Of a stretch of DNA of 64,000 nt, positions 54,974 to 63,824 are shown one piece after another (position 1 is the first letter of the stretch; each line of letters starts with the position of its first letter). Source of the stretch: an uncultured Nitrosomonadaceae bacterium (GTDB lineage Bacteria > Pseudomonadota > Gammaproteobacteria > Burkholderiales > Nitrosomonadaceae); the NCBI GenBank assembly GCA_943787405.1, contig CALSMH010000002.1:114766-178765 (forward strand), given 5' to 3'. The notes below the pieces were generated by a model. It saw nothing but the letters and a program-made list of their open reading frames with translations, made no database searches and was not told where the DNA came from. The position numbers were made by a program, and so were the translations under genes.

Positions 54974-56867
54974 ATGAACAGATACCATTTTTTAGTAGTT
55001 GTAGTGTCTGTACCTGAGTCTTGTAGGAATTGCATTAGCAGGTAATGATGAGCAGAGGAAGACTGTTATTGTTACTGCGACTCGTACCGCAAAGACAGTA
55101 GATGAAACACTTTCTTCAGTTACTGTTATATCACGTAAAGATATTGAACGCCGGCAGGTAAGATCTGTAGAGGATTTATTGCGCGGAACACAAGGTATCA
55201 GCATTGCCAATTCTGGAGGAGCTGGTAAGAATACATCAGTCTTTATACGTGGCACTAACTCTGACCATGTTTTAGTACTTATAGATGGCATCAGAGCAGG
55301 CTCTGCAACATCTGGTGGTGCTGCGTATGGAAATATTCCGATTGAACAGATTGAACGTATTGAGATTGTACGAGGTCCCAGGTCTAGCTTATATGGTTCT
55401 GAGGCGATTGGAGGAGTGATTCAAATATTTACCCGTAAGGGAGATAAAGAGGGGGTTACCCCAAATTTCAGTTATGGTGGTGGTAGTTACGGTACGTTTA
55501 ACGGTTCTGCCGGCCTCTCAGGAAGAAGTAAACGTGGCTGGTTTAATATGAACATCAGTGGAAAAAAAACAAAGGGATTTAATGCCTGTTCGGGCAAACC
55601 ATTTCCAAATGGAGCTGGATGTTATACCAGTGAACCAGATAGGGATGGGTATCGAAATATAGCAGGTTCTTTCCGAGCAGGATATCTGTTTAAAAACGGA
55701 TTGGATGTTGAAACAAACTTCATGCGGTCTTCTGGTAAGGTTAATTATGATGGGACATCCTTAAATAAATCAGAGCTAGTTCAGCAGGTTTTTGGTGGCA
55801 AGGCAAGTTATTCTCCTTTTACATTCTGGAAGGTTACTTTAGCCGGAGGTCGTAGTCGGGAGAATAGCAGAAGTTATCTGGGGCAAGAGAAGGACTTTAA
55901 AAGTAGGTTTGATTCACGGCGCGATACCATCTCCTTACAGAATGACTTTACATTAAACAAAGCTCACCTATTTACAGTAGGTGCTGATTATAAAAATGAT
56001 ACTGTTAGCTCCAGTGAAGATTTCACGGTTACTTCACGAAATAATTGGGGGGCATTCGCTCAGCATCAGGCAACAGTCTTTAAGCAAGATTTAGAGCTTT
56101 CTATCCGGTATGATGAAAATGAACAATTTGGTGGAAATGTAACCGGTGGTGCTGGCTGGGGATATACTGTAACAGAATGGTTGAGGTTTACTGCAAATTT
56201 TGGGACTGCATTTAAAGCTCCAAATTTTAATGAACTATATTACCCAGTGGGGTGGGGTGGTATGTGGGGAGGCAATGCTAACCTCCGACCAGAAGAATCC
56301 GTGAGTTACGAATTTGGAACCAGTGGGAGAATTAAACGGACAAATTGGACTTTTAGTGTTTATGAGACTCAGATTGACAATCTCATTGGCTATGACCCTC
56401 CTGGTTTGTTGAGTAATATTGATAAAGTACGTATTCGTGGTTTTGAGGGAATGATCTCCACACGTATTAAAAAATACCAAATTAATACCAATTTAACTTT
56501 ATTGGATCCTCAGGATAGATCATCTGGAATCAATAGAGGAAATACTCTTGCACGCCGGGCCAAACAATCTTTCCGTTTTGATGTAAACAGAAAATTTGAT
56601 AAATTTAAGCTGTTTGGCTTATCATTTAACAAATCTATGATAGGCACACAACTGCTTGTTGTGGGTCAACGCTATGATGATCTGGCTAATACGCGTAAAC
56701 TGGATGGTTACGTTAAACTAGACATACGGGGAGAATACAATTTGAATCAGAGCTGGCGTGTACAGGGGCGTATCGAAAATATCTCAAATGAACGTTATGA
56801 GACGTCATCATTTTATAATCAACCGGGCCGAAATTTTTTTATTACTCTTCGTTATCAGCCTTCATAA
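54974..56867 (+). pseudogene. btuB: TonB-dependent cobalamin receptor with a frameshifted signal peptide
   Basis: The large 3' part is a good BtuB-type receptor: the TonB box/plug start (RKTVIVTATRTAKTVDETLS), NTSVFIRGTNSDHVLVLIDG, IEIVRGPRSSLYGSEAIGGV then barrel strands to LRYQPS. The plausible start ATG at 54974 (ribosome site GGGAAAAGAG) opens MNRYHFLVVVVS in another frame and stops at 55045. The frame of the receptor opens at 55005 and holds the rest of the signal (LYLSLVGIALAG). A one-base loss between 55005 and 55045 must be assumed to join them. It may be a sequencing error or a real inactivation. No other start codon exists before about 55170. Confidence 0.88.
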
Positions 56868-56887
56868 TCTGTTAAGGACTTATCATA

Positions 56888-57466
56888 ATGAATTTATCTG
56901 TTCGTAATCAGCTGACTATAGGTGCTGGTCTTGTGTTATTAATGATTCTTACACGAGAATATCATTTTTCATCTTTACATAGTCTGCCTGGGGCTTCTTG
57001 GGCAATCTTCTTTCTGGCTGGTTTATATTTGCGTTCTATATGGCCACTGGCGGGACTTTTTGTACTGACATGGGCGCTAGATTTCTCAGCTTATACTTGG
57101 GGGGGCGCCAGTAGTTACTGCCTGACTTCTTCCTATGTTTTTTTGTTACCAGCCTACAGTGCACTCTGGTATGCCGGTAGCTGGTATGCCCGACGGTATC
57201 AATTTGAATGGCAGACATTACTACCCCTTTTTCTCAGCCTAATGACTGGTGCAATAGTCTGTGAGGTTTTCTCAAGTGGCGGATTTTATTTCTTTTCGGG
57301 ACGTTTTGAAGAAACAACTCTAATTGAATTCGGACACCGTTTGGTACAGTATTTCCCCCAATATTTTGGATCCCTAATTTTTTATATTGGGATTGCCGCC
57401 GTTATCCACACTATGTTTTTAATTGTTCAAGGGTCATTTAGGGCAAATAACAACAGAACGATATAA
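56888..57466 (+). CDS. btuM: BtuM-type cobalamin transporter (solitary ECF S-component)
   Basis: The 192-residue protein has about six transmembrane helices and the BtuM features HSLPGASWAIFFLAGLYLRS, ALDFSAYTWGGASSYCLTSS then YVFLLPAYSALWYAG and SGGFYFFSGRFEE. BtuM is the single-subunit vitamin B12 importer described in Thiobacillus denitrificans, where a conserved Cys (here Cys78) coordinates or decyanates the cobalt. It stands 20 bp after btuB under the riboswitch. Confidence 0.88.
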   Translation: MNLSVRNQLTIGAGLVLLMILTREYHFSSLHSLPGASWAIFFLAGLYLRSIWPLAGLFVLTWALDFSAYTWGGASSYCLTSSYVFLLPAYSALWYAGSWYARRYQFEWQTLLPLFLSLMTGAIVCEVFSSGGFYFFSGRFEETTLIEFGHRLVQYFPQYFGSLIFYIGIAAVIHTMFLIVQGSFRANNNRTI

Positions 57467-57472
57467 ATCAGA

Positions 57473-58078
57473 ATGGATAAACCTGACCGGGAAGAGCGCC
57501 ATCGCACGCGCATGAAGCGTAAAAAAGAGGTCGTTGATAAGGCTATTGCAAGTGCAGATATAGAAAGAGGCCTGTTACTGGTACTGACCGGTAATGGTAA
57601 GGGTAAATCGAGCTCTGCTTTTGGCATGATCGCACGTGCCTTGGGGCACGGTATGAGAGTTAGTGTGGCACAGTTTATCAAAGGTCGTTCTGATACTGGG
57701 GAAGAGGCCTTCTTTCGTCTACAGAACAATGTGACCTGGCATGTCCTAGGAGAAGGATTCACTTGGGAAACACAAAATTTGGCTCGTGATACCGAAACTG
57801 CACAGCGTGGCTGGGCTATTGTAAAGAAAATGCTTCAGGATCCGTCACAACAGCTTATTGTGTTGGATGAGCTTACTTATCCATTAAAATTTGGCTGGCT
57901 AGATATGACAACAGTTCTGGATGACCTTAAGAACAGGCCGGCTATGCAACATGTAATCATTACGGGTCGGGGAGCGCCAGAGTCGCTTTGTCAGGTAGCA
58001 GACACTGTAACTGTTATGAATGATAATAAGCATGCCTTTCAAGCTGGAATCACAGCGCAAAAAGGTATTGATCTGTAA
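57473..58078 (+). CDS. cobO: Corrinoid adenosyltransferase
   Basis: CobO/BtuR transfers adenosine from ATP to cob(I)alamin, giving adenosylcobalamin. The 201-residue protein begins with a basic segment (REERHRTRMKRKKEVVDKAI), then the P-loop LTGNGKGKSSSAFGMIARAL, VAQFIKGRSDTGEE, VLDELTYPLKFGW and ITGRGAPESLCQVADTV. It starts 6 bp after btuM. Together the three genes import and activate cobalamin, and the riboswitch senses the product. Adenosylcobalamin itself would be the feedback ligand. Confidence 0.94.
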   Translation: MDKPDREERHRTRMKRKKEVVDKAIASADIERGLLLVLTGNGKGKSSSAFGMIARALGHGMRVSVAQFIKGRSDTGEEAFFRLQNNVTWHVLGEGFTWETQNLARDTETAQRGWAIVKKMLQDPSQQLIVLDELTYPLKFGWLDMTTVLDDLKNRPAMQHVIITGRGAPESLCQVADTVTVMNDNKHAFQAGITAQKGIDL

Positions 58079-58292
58079 TTCTTTATAGCGGTATCGCTTT
58101 TATTTTCCTCACTAGTCCCAGTAATTTGAGATTCTGTAGATTAAGTATACCCATAGGGGTAGGAATAATATATAAACTCTGTTTCTCCTTCTAGAATGAT
58201 ATTGTCACAGGCACTCAAATAGTCATTCAGGACCATATTTCCGATAATATTGGCTATTGTTCCGAAATTTCACTTAATACTTCTTATAAATT

Positions 58293-58913
58293 ATGAATAA
58301 ATGGATTTTATTAGTAGCGACTATATTATTCTCATACAGTATTGTTTCTGGGGCGAGTGATCTTCTGGAGCATGAGAAGAATAATCCTGCCGACCTTGTG
58401 GCAGGTGTAGATGCATGGTCAAAAGGTAACTATATACTGACTCATGATTTACTAAAGCCCTTATCAATAGAGGGGAATGCAGTTGCACAATATATTATTG
58501 GTCTGATGTATTTTCGTGGAAAGGTTGTCGAGAAGGACTATAAACAATCGATAAAGCTTATGAATCTTTCAGCAGAACAGGGATATTTTCTTGCTGAGCA
58601 TAAGCTTGGGAGCATTTACTCTGGTAGTCTGCTCGGGGAACCTGACTACAGAAAAGCAATAAAATGGTTCCGTCTTGCATCAGGACAGGGGTACGCCCCT
58701 TCACAGTATTTTCTGGCTACTTTGTATGAAAAAGGTGATGGTATAAAGCAGGATTATACTCGAGCACATATGTGGTTCAGTCTGGCTTCTGAAAAAAATA
58801 TAATAGCTAAAGATGAACGTGACAGAATTGCAAGAAAATTATCCCCCTCTCAGATTAATGATTCGCAGAAGATGGCAAGAGAGTGTAAAAAGAAAAAATA
58901 CAAGGATTGTTAA
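58293..58913 (+). CDS. Secreted Sel1-repeat protein
   Basis: The 206-residue protein has a signal peptide (ILLVATILFSYSIVSGA), about four Sel1-like units (for example AQYIIGLMYFRGKVVEKDYK and SQYFLATLYEKGDGIKQDYT) and the C-terminal cap AHMWFSLASEKN then ARECKKKKYKDC. It belongs to the same paralogue set as 26161-29022 and 37404. The leader is less similar to the MKKLLLILVLA group. Partner unknown. Confidence 0.84.
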   Translation: MNKWILLVATILFSYSIVSGASDLLEHEKNNPADLVAGVDAWSKGNYILTHDLLKPLSIEGNAVAQYIIGLMYFRGKVVEKDYKQSIKLMNLSAEQGYFLAEHKLGSIYSGSLLGEPDYRKAIKWFRLASGQGYAPSQYFLATLYEKGDGIKQDYTRAHMWFSLASEKNIIAKDERDRIARKLSPSQINDSQKMARECKKKKYKDC

Positions 58914-58960
58914 TAGAAGGCTTAATTAATTAAGCAATCATTATAAATGAACGTTCTGTT

Positions 58961-60433
58961 ATGAAATGGACTTTATCAAAATCACGTATTCTAAGTTTTT
59001 TGCAATGTTCCAAGCGCTTATACCTTGAGGTACACCACCGGAATCTAATAAAATATTCATCTCATTCTGAAGCTGCATTCCGTATTGGGGATGAGGTTGG
59101 TGAAACTGCACGAAAAGTATTAATGCCAGAAGGCATTCTGATTGAGTATGACCGTGGTTTGCGTAAGGCTGTAGAGACTACAAATAACTTTCTAAATGAT
59201 CTGTTTGATATTACCTTATATGAGGCCACATTACAGACTCATAATATTCAGATTCGTGCTGATCTTCTTAATAAAATCAAGAATGATATCCATGTAGTGG
59301 AAGTAAAGTCTTCAACCGGTATAAAAGAAATATATCTTGTGGATAGTGCCATTCAGTATTCGGTGATGGCAGGGGCTGGGTTTACTCCAGCTAAAATTAG
59401 CCTTGCACATATTAATAATAAGTTTGTATACCTAGGAGATAGTAACTATAACGATTTATTTAAAGTCGTTGATCTCACATCTGAAGTTTCAGAAAGGGCG
59501 GAGCAGGTGCCTGAATGGATAGAAGCGGCTAATAAAACGATTGCTGGAGATCTACCTAGAATAGAAGTAGGCGAACATTGTACAAAACCATATTCATGCC
59601 CATTTATCAAACACTGCTGGAAAGATATCCCAGTAATAGAATATCCTATTACAAAATTTCCGGGACTTAAAAGAAGCAAAGTTACCGAATTGATAAAATT
59701 AGGTTATGAAGATATACGGGATATTCCTGACGGCCTGTTAGGCGACGATACATTACAGGCCAGGTTAAATGCCTGCCATACAGGGAAGAGACTTATTCCA
59801 GATGAATTACGAAATAAGCTAGCACAGTTAGAATTTCCACGATATTACCTAGATTTTGAAACAATCGGATTTGCTGTTCCTAAATGGAGCGGTACAAGAC
59901 CGTATGAGCAATTACCTTTCCAGTGGTCCTGTCATATTGAAGCTAAGTCTATGGCAGTAAGCCATACTGGGTTCTTAGATACCTCAGGGAATCCGCCTAT
60001 GCAGTCATTTTCTGAAGCGCTAGTTAATGCACTAGGAGATTCAGGTCCTGTTATTGTTTATTCAACTTTTGAAAAGACAGTTTTACGAAATCTGCAGGAA
60101 CGTTATCCGGAGTATAGAGAAAGCTTACAAAGTATTATTGATCGTCTATTTGACCTATTCCAACCGATAAAGACACATTATTTTCACCGTAATTTACAGG
60201 GGAGTTATTCAATCAAAAATGTATTGCCGACTGTTGTGCCTGATCTTAAATATTCAGATCTGCTGGATGTGCAAGACGGTATGATGGCGCAACAGGCTTA
60301 CCTGGAAATAATTAACGTAAAGACCACAAAAGAGCGCAAGATTTCTCTTACTAACTCTCTCTCTGAATATTGTGAGATGGATACCCTTGCCATGGTAAGA
60401 CTAATACAAAATCTCTCAAAGAAAAATGAATAA
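58961..60433 (+). CDS. DUF2779 protein: Cas4/RecB-like nuclease fused to a DEDD exonuclease-like domain
   Basis: The 490-residue protein starts like Cas4-type nucleases: LSKSRILSFLQCSKRLYLEV (first cluster Cys), a central VVEVKSSTGIKEIYLVDSAI PD-(D/E)XK core, then CTKPYSCPFIKHCW, completing a four-Cys iron-sulfur cluster. Residues about 295-485 carry a DnaQ/RNase H-like fold: YYLDFETIGFAVPKW (D and E), STFEKTVLRNLQERY and YCEMDTLAMVRL (final D). The family name is DUF2779. Both active sites look intact. A role in DNA or RNA end processing or in defence is possible; no cas genes are near. Confidence 0.88.
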   Translation: MKWTLSKSRILSFLQCSKRLYLEVHHRNLIKYSSHSEAAFRIGDEVGETARKVLMPEGILIEYDRGLRKAVETTNNFLNDLFDITLYEATLQTHNIQIRADLLNKIKNDIHVVEVKSSTGIKEIYLVDSAIQYSVMAGAGFTPAKISLAHINNKFVYLGDSNYNDLFKVVDLTSEVSERAEQVPEWIEAANKTIAGDLPRIEVGEHCTKPYSCPFIKHCWKDIPVIEYPITKFPGLKRSKVTELIKLGYEDIRDIPDGLLGDDTLQARLNACHTGKRLIPDELRNKLAQLEFPRYYLDFETIGFAVPKWSGTRPYEQLPFQWSCHIEAKSMAVSHTGFLDTSGNPPMQSFSEALVNALGDSGPVIVYSTFEKTVLRNLQERYPEYRESLQSIIDRLFDLFQPIKTHYFHRNLQGSYSIKNVLPTVVPDLKYSDLLDVQDGMMAQQAYLEIINVKTTKERKISLTNSLSEYCEMDTLAMVRLIQNLSKKNE

Positions 60434-60485
60434 CTCACATAGAATATAATATTTATATATCAGAAATAACAGGTATAAAGATATT

Positions 60486-60992
60486 TTAAATTATTCTTGA
60501 GTCGTAGCTCCAGTGAAGAACCGCCTGCCTTTGTTTTCTTCTGCAATTAATATCTCCGCTAGTACAATTTTGTCTTATCTGAGAAATATGTCTTCGCATC
60601 ATACGCCATCGTTTAATTTGACGTTCATCATCAGGAAACCTTCTCCCCATAAAATAGCGGCAGTACCACTGGAACCATCCTCGTGGATCTTCAGGATGTA
60701 TCCATCCTTTTGATTTCCATACTATAAGGGGTTGTGATGCATTTACCCCAAAATAATTTAAATTTGGGTCATGATAATCTGAGCAAAGCTTAGCTTCCTC
60801 AAACCATTTTTCTGGAAATTCAGAAGCACAGTCAGTCATATATTTTCCGCCAAAAATACCGAGTTTTAACATTTTTTCAGGTGTAAGTTCTGGGCGAAAT
60901 CCAAAATCAAAATTCTTACCAGCTGGCTCTGTAAGAAGGTATGTGTAATCTGACTGCATAAGATCATTGACTATTACACGTTGTTTTTTCAT
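60486..60992 (-). CDS. Conserved hypothetical protein
   Basis: The 168-residue soluble protein is highly characteristic: TPEKMLKLGIFGGKYMTDCA, NYFGVNASQPLIVWKSKGWI, HPEDPRGWFQWYCRYFMGRR and CRRKQRQAVLHWSYDSRII. It has conserved Cys, Trp and Arg residues. I recall similar proteins in diverse bacteria and fungi, without a function. It stands alone, convergent to DUF2779. Confidence 0.75.
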   Translation of the reverse strand: MKKQRVIVNDLMQSDYTYLLTEPAGKNFDFGFRPELTPEKMLKLGIFGGKYMTDCASEFPEKWFEEAKLCSDYHDPNLNYFGVNASQPLIVWKSKGWIHPEDPRGWFQWYCRYFMGRRFPDDERQIKRWRMMRRHISQIRQNCTSGDINCRRKQRQAVLHWSYDSRII

Positions 60993-61139
60993 ATACGAGC
61001 TATTGTAAATTCTTCACTTGTTTATTTTTTAAAATTTTAATGATAAGAGGGTCAACTATTTTTTAGAGCATCTGTCTCCTAATGTTCCACATGAGAATTT
61101 GTATTAAATGTTATAAACATAGGTTGCATTAGAAGAATA

Positions 61140-61703
61140 CTATTGTCCTTTATCCGGCTGTTCCTGAGATACCCAGATTAGTTTTTTTGTATCAATATCC
61201 AGTTTCGAAACTTTCTTAACTAACTGATCCAGCAATTTAGGAGGGAGGGTTTTTTCTCTTGCCAGGATCCAGAGGTACTCCCGACTAGGCCCGATTACGA
61301 TAGCCCAGCTATAATTTTGTTTATCAAGTTTTGCGATATGATAACCACCGTAAAATGGCCAGAAGAATGATACTTTTAGTGAGCCAATTGTAGATTTACC
61401 AAGAAATTTAGCTAGGCCGGTTATATCACGCCATTCTTTTTTGCCGGCATTGTATCCTCTGTTTATTACTTCAACATTGCCATTTGGAAGTAATTGGTAG
61501 TGTGCTGAAACATCACTTAGTCCTTGTTCGAAAGAGTGGTCAAGCCTAGCAATTTCATACCATTTCCCCATATAGCGATCTGCCTGGAAATTATTCACAG
61601 GTAAAATATTATCGGGTGTACTGATAGCACAGGCCGTGAGAAAGTAACAAAGTATACAAAGCAAGGAAGCTCTATTAATAAACATATTTATGTTCTTTCT
61701 CAA
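61140..61703 (-). CDS. blc: Outer-membrane lipocalin (Blc-like lipoprotein)
   Basis: The 187-residue protein has the lipobox FLTAC (Cys25) and the lipocalin motif ADRYMGKWYEIARLDHSFEQ, then VSAHYQLLPNGNVEVINRGY and YSWAIVIGPSREYLWILARE. Blc-type lipocalins bind lysophospholipids at the outer membrane and are stationary-phase/stress induced in E. coli. It is distinct in sequence from the operon lipocalin at 21086. It is followed on the same strand by 61731 upstream and the SDR. Confidence 0.92.
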   Translation of the reverse strand: MRKNINMFINRASLLCILCYFLTACAISTPDNILPVNNFQADRYMGKWYEIARLDHSFEQGLSDVSAHYQLLPNGNVEVINRGYNAGKKEWRDITGLAKFLGKSTIGSLKVSFFWPFYGGYHIAKLDKQNYSWAIVIGPSREYLWILAREKTLPPKLLDQLVKKVSKLDIDTKKLIWVSQEQPDKGQ

Positions 61704-61730
61704 TGTAATAAAGTTGGGAGATAACTAAAA

Positions 61731-62249
61731 TTAGCATGTTTGGCATGATGCTCTGACTTTTTCTTCAAGGAGCCGTTTCATTCCAGCAGTACGGCCTTCT
61801 TCAAAGGCGATTTTAGAATTGATTCCTATACTAAGGCGGTAGGTTGTCCATAAAGCGCCTACCCGGTTTCCTGAAGCACAGTGTACTAAAATAGGGCCCC
61901 GTGTATTTTCAATTGCTTTAGTGAAGATCGCAAGCTGCTTATGATTGATTCCTGCGCCTGTAACAGGGATATTGATATAACTCATCCCTGCTGATTCTAC
62001 ATTTTTCTTCTCTTCAGTAGTGCCTTCTTTCTTAGTACGCAAATCAATAACTGTAGCGAATCCTTTTTCAGCTAATTCTTTCACAGCACCTGCACTAATA
62101 GTACCTGATGTGGCAAGTGTTGGCGTGGCACGATTATAGTTTTTAATCAGATTTTGTAGTTCGCTTCCAAACGGCACCTGCATATCAGTAGCCGAGGCCG
62201 GAGAGGAAATAATTGCAAAGACGTATAACAAGGTGACTATATATTTCAT
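61731..62249 (-). CDS. Periplasmic DUF442/dual-specificity-phosphatase-like protein
   Basis: The 172-residue protein has a signal peptide (LLYVFAIISSPASA). It contains a CX5R phosphatase loop in GPILVHCASGNRVGALWTTY, preceded by FATVIDLRTKKEGTTEEKKN with the conserved Asp-Leu-Arg. This is DUF442 (PF04273), the fold of the phosphatase-like part of BLH proteins (beta-lactamase-like hydrolases). Substrate unknown. It lies between a lipocalin and an SDR on the same strand. Confidence 0.84.
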   Translation of the reverse strand: MKYIVTLLYVFAIISSPASATDMQVPFGSELQNLIKNYNRATPTLATSGTISAGAVKELAEKGFATVIDLRTKKEGTTEEKKNVESAGMSYINIPVTGAGINHKQLAIFTKAIENTRGPILVHCASGNRVGALWTTYRLSIGINSKIAFEEGRTAGMKRLLEEKVRASCQTC

Positions 62250-62291
62250 TCATGGGCTCCTTAACCGGGTCGGGCACCACATAATCTAATA

Positions 62292-63044
62292 TTATTTATC
62301 AAATATGGTTGCTTCAATAGTATTTTCTGCAAAGCTTTGATAGCTCTTCTTCATTTCTCTCGCTATCTTATCAGGAAATACATGGAAATCCCCGCTGTTA
62401 AGTGCGGCAACAATATTGTCTGCAACAACCTGGGGAGACTCTGCTATTTCTAGTACCTCCGGAACATTGGCAATCATATCTGTTGCAATGGGGCCAGGAT
62501 GCACACTCATTACAAATGTACCTTGCTTATCTAGCATGTCACGTAAAGCTTGAGTAATTGAATAGGCAGCGGCTTTTGATGCTGAGTAGGTGGCTATTGG
62601 AATAAAATTCTTAATTGATGCTACTGAATTAATCTGAATAAATACACCGCCTCCGTTCCTTTTCAGGACTGGGGAAAATGACTGTGCCATACGAATAAGA
62701 CCGTTAACATTTATTTCCATTTCATAATTTAGAGAGTCTACAGCTTCCATATCTAAGGGTGTGGAACGAGTATTAACCCCGGCATTATTAACTACCACTT
62801 GAACATCTCCTGCTTGCTGAGATGCCGCAATAATACTTTCAGGCCTTTCCAAATCTATATTAATGGCTTCAACTCTTTTACCATATTGTCCGATCAATGA
62901 TAGAGCTGTATCTGGATTTCTCACGGCGGCATATACTTTTTTAGCTCCTTTTTCTAGAAAGGTTTCAGTTATTATTTTTCCAATTCCACGATTCGCACCA
63001 GTAACTAGTACAGTTTTATTTTTAATATCATATTTAATTGGCAT
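62292..63044 (-). CDS. Short-chain dehydrogenase/reductase
   Basis: The 250-residue SDR has VLVTGANRGIGKIITETFLE, the NNAGVN motif, catalytic Ser (QINSVASIK), YxxxK in YSASKAAAYS, and HPGPIATDM. The substrate is unknown. It ends 42 bp before the DUF442 gene, so these and the lipocalin may form one transcript. Confidence 0.9.
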   Translation of the reverse strand: MPIKYDIKNKTVLVTGANRGIGKIITETFLEKGAKKVYAAVRNPDTALSLIGQYGKRVEAINIDLERPESIIAASQQAGDVQVVVNNAGVNTRSTPLDMEAVDSLNYEMEINVNGLIRMAQSFSPVLKRNGGGVFIQINSVASIKNFIPIATYSASKAAAYSITQALRDMLDKQGTFVMSVHPGPIATDMIANVPEVLEIAESPQVVADNIVAALNSGDFHVFPDKIAREMKKSYQSFAENTIEATIFDK

Positions 63045-63392
63045 ATATTATTTCCTTAAACGATAATATTTTTATTAATCAGCTTATAGCACATTATAGG
63101 AGCATATCCTGGTGAATCTGATGTTACTAGTCCTGATGGCATTTCTGATTTAGAGTCCATGTCTTCAAATAATAGTAAATTTATTTCTGCTATGTAAGTG
63201 GAGAAGGATAAAAAAACAATAGTCTGAGTTATTAATGCGTATTAAATAGAGTGGGGTGATGTGGGTGCAAACTATTATTTAGGAAACACATAATAAGTTA
63301 ACGTGTTCTCATGATACTAACGACATTCTGTAACGTGATGCCACAAGCTGATTAAACTGGTATATGATAACTATTCATATCGGGAGAGAGTA
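63045..63392 (+). other. Intergenic gap without clear gene
   Basis: I see no supported gene in this 348-bp stretch. One short open run (about 63093-63199: GESDVTSPDGISDLESMSSN) lacks a start and a ribosome site. The divergent promoters of the SDR and of the adhesin-E paralogue lie here. Confidence 0.4.
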
Positions 63393-63785
63393 ATGTGGAA
63401 ATCATTTTTAATGGCTTTTCTTACTGTCATAAGTACTAGTGTACTTGCTGAGTGGACAAAAATAGAGAAAAATAATAGCGAGGGTATAACTCGCTATGTT
63501 GATGTCACTACAATTCAAAGAAATAAAAACAAAGTCAGAATGGTCAATCTGATTGACTACCAAACCAAACGAGAAGCTCTTGATGATAAATTCTTATCTA
63601 TAAAGGTAGTACAGGAATATGACTGCAACGCTGTGAAAAAAAGAATATTAGCCTTTAATACTTACCATGGAAACATGGGTACAGGAGGGGTTCTTTATAG
63701 AGACACCTCACCAAATGAATGGAAAATTGTTTCTTCTCCAGGAAGTAGCGGACTGACTCTTTGGGAGGCAGCCTGTACTAAATAA
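63393..63785 (+). CDS. Surface-adhesin protein E-like secreted protein, paralogue 5
   Basis: The 130-residue protein has the leader MWKSFLMAFLTVISTSVLA, mature start EWTKIEKNNSEGITRYVDVT. NKVRMVNLIDYQTKREAL, YDCNAVKKRILAFNTYHGNM and WEAACTK place it in the Adhesin_E family with two conserved cysteines. It lies 25 kb from the main group and its leader DNA is not of the MKKLLLI type, so it is an older paralogue. Confidence 0.83.
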   Translation: MWKSFLMAFLTVISTSVLAEWTKIEKNNSEGITRYVDVTTIQRNKNKVRMVNLIDYQTKREALDDKFLSIKVVQEYDCNAVKKRILAFNTYHGNMGTGGVLYRDTSPNEWKIVSSPGSSGLTLWEAACTK

Positions 63786-63824
63786 AGTTTATTTCTGTAT
63801 ATAAAATATTTAATTTGATTAAAC

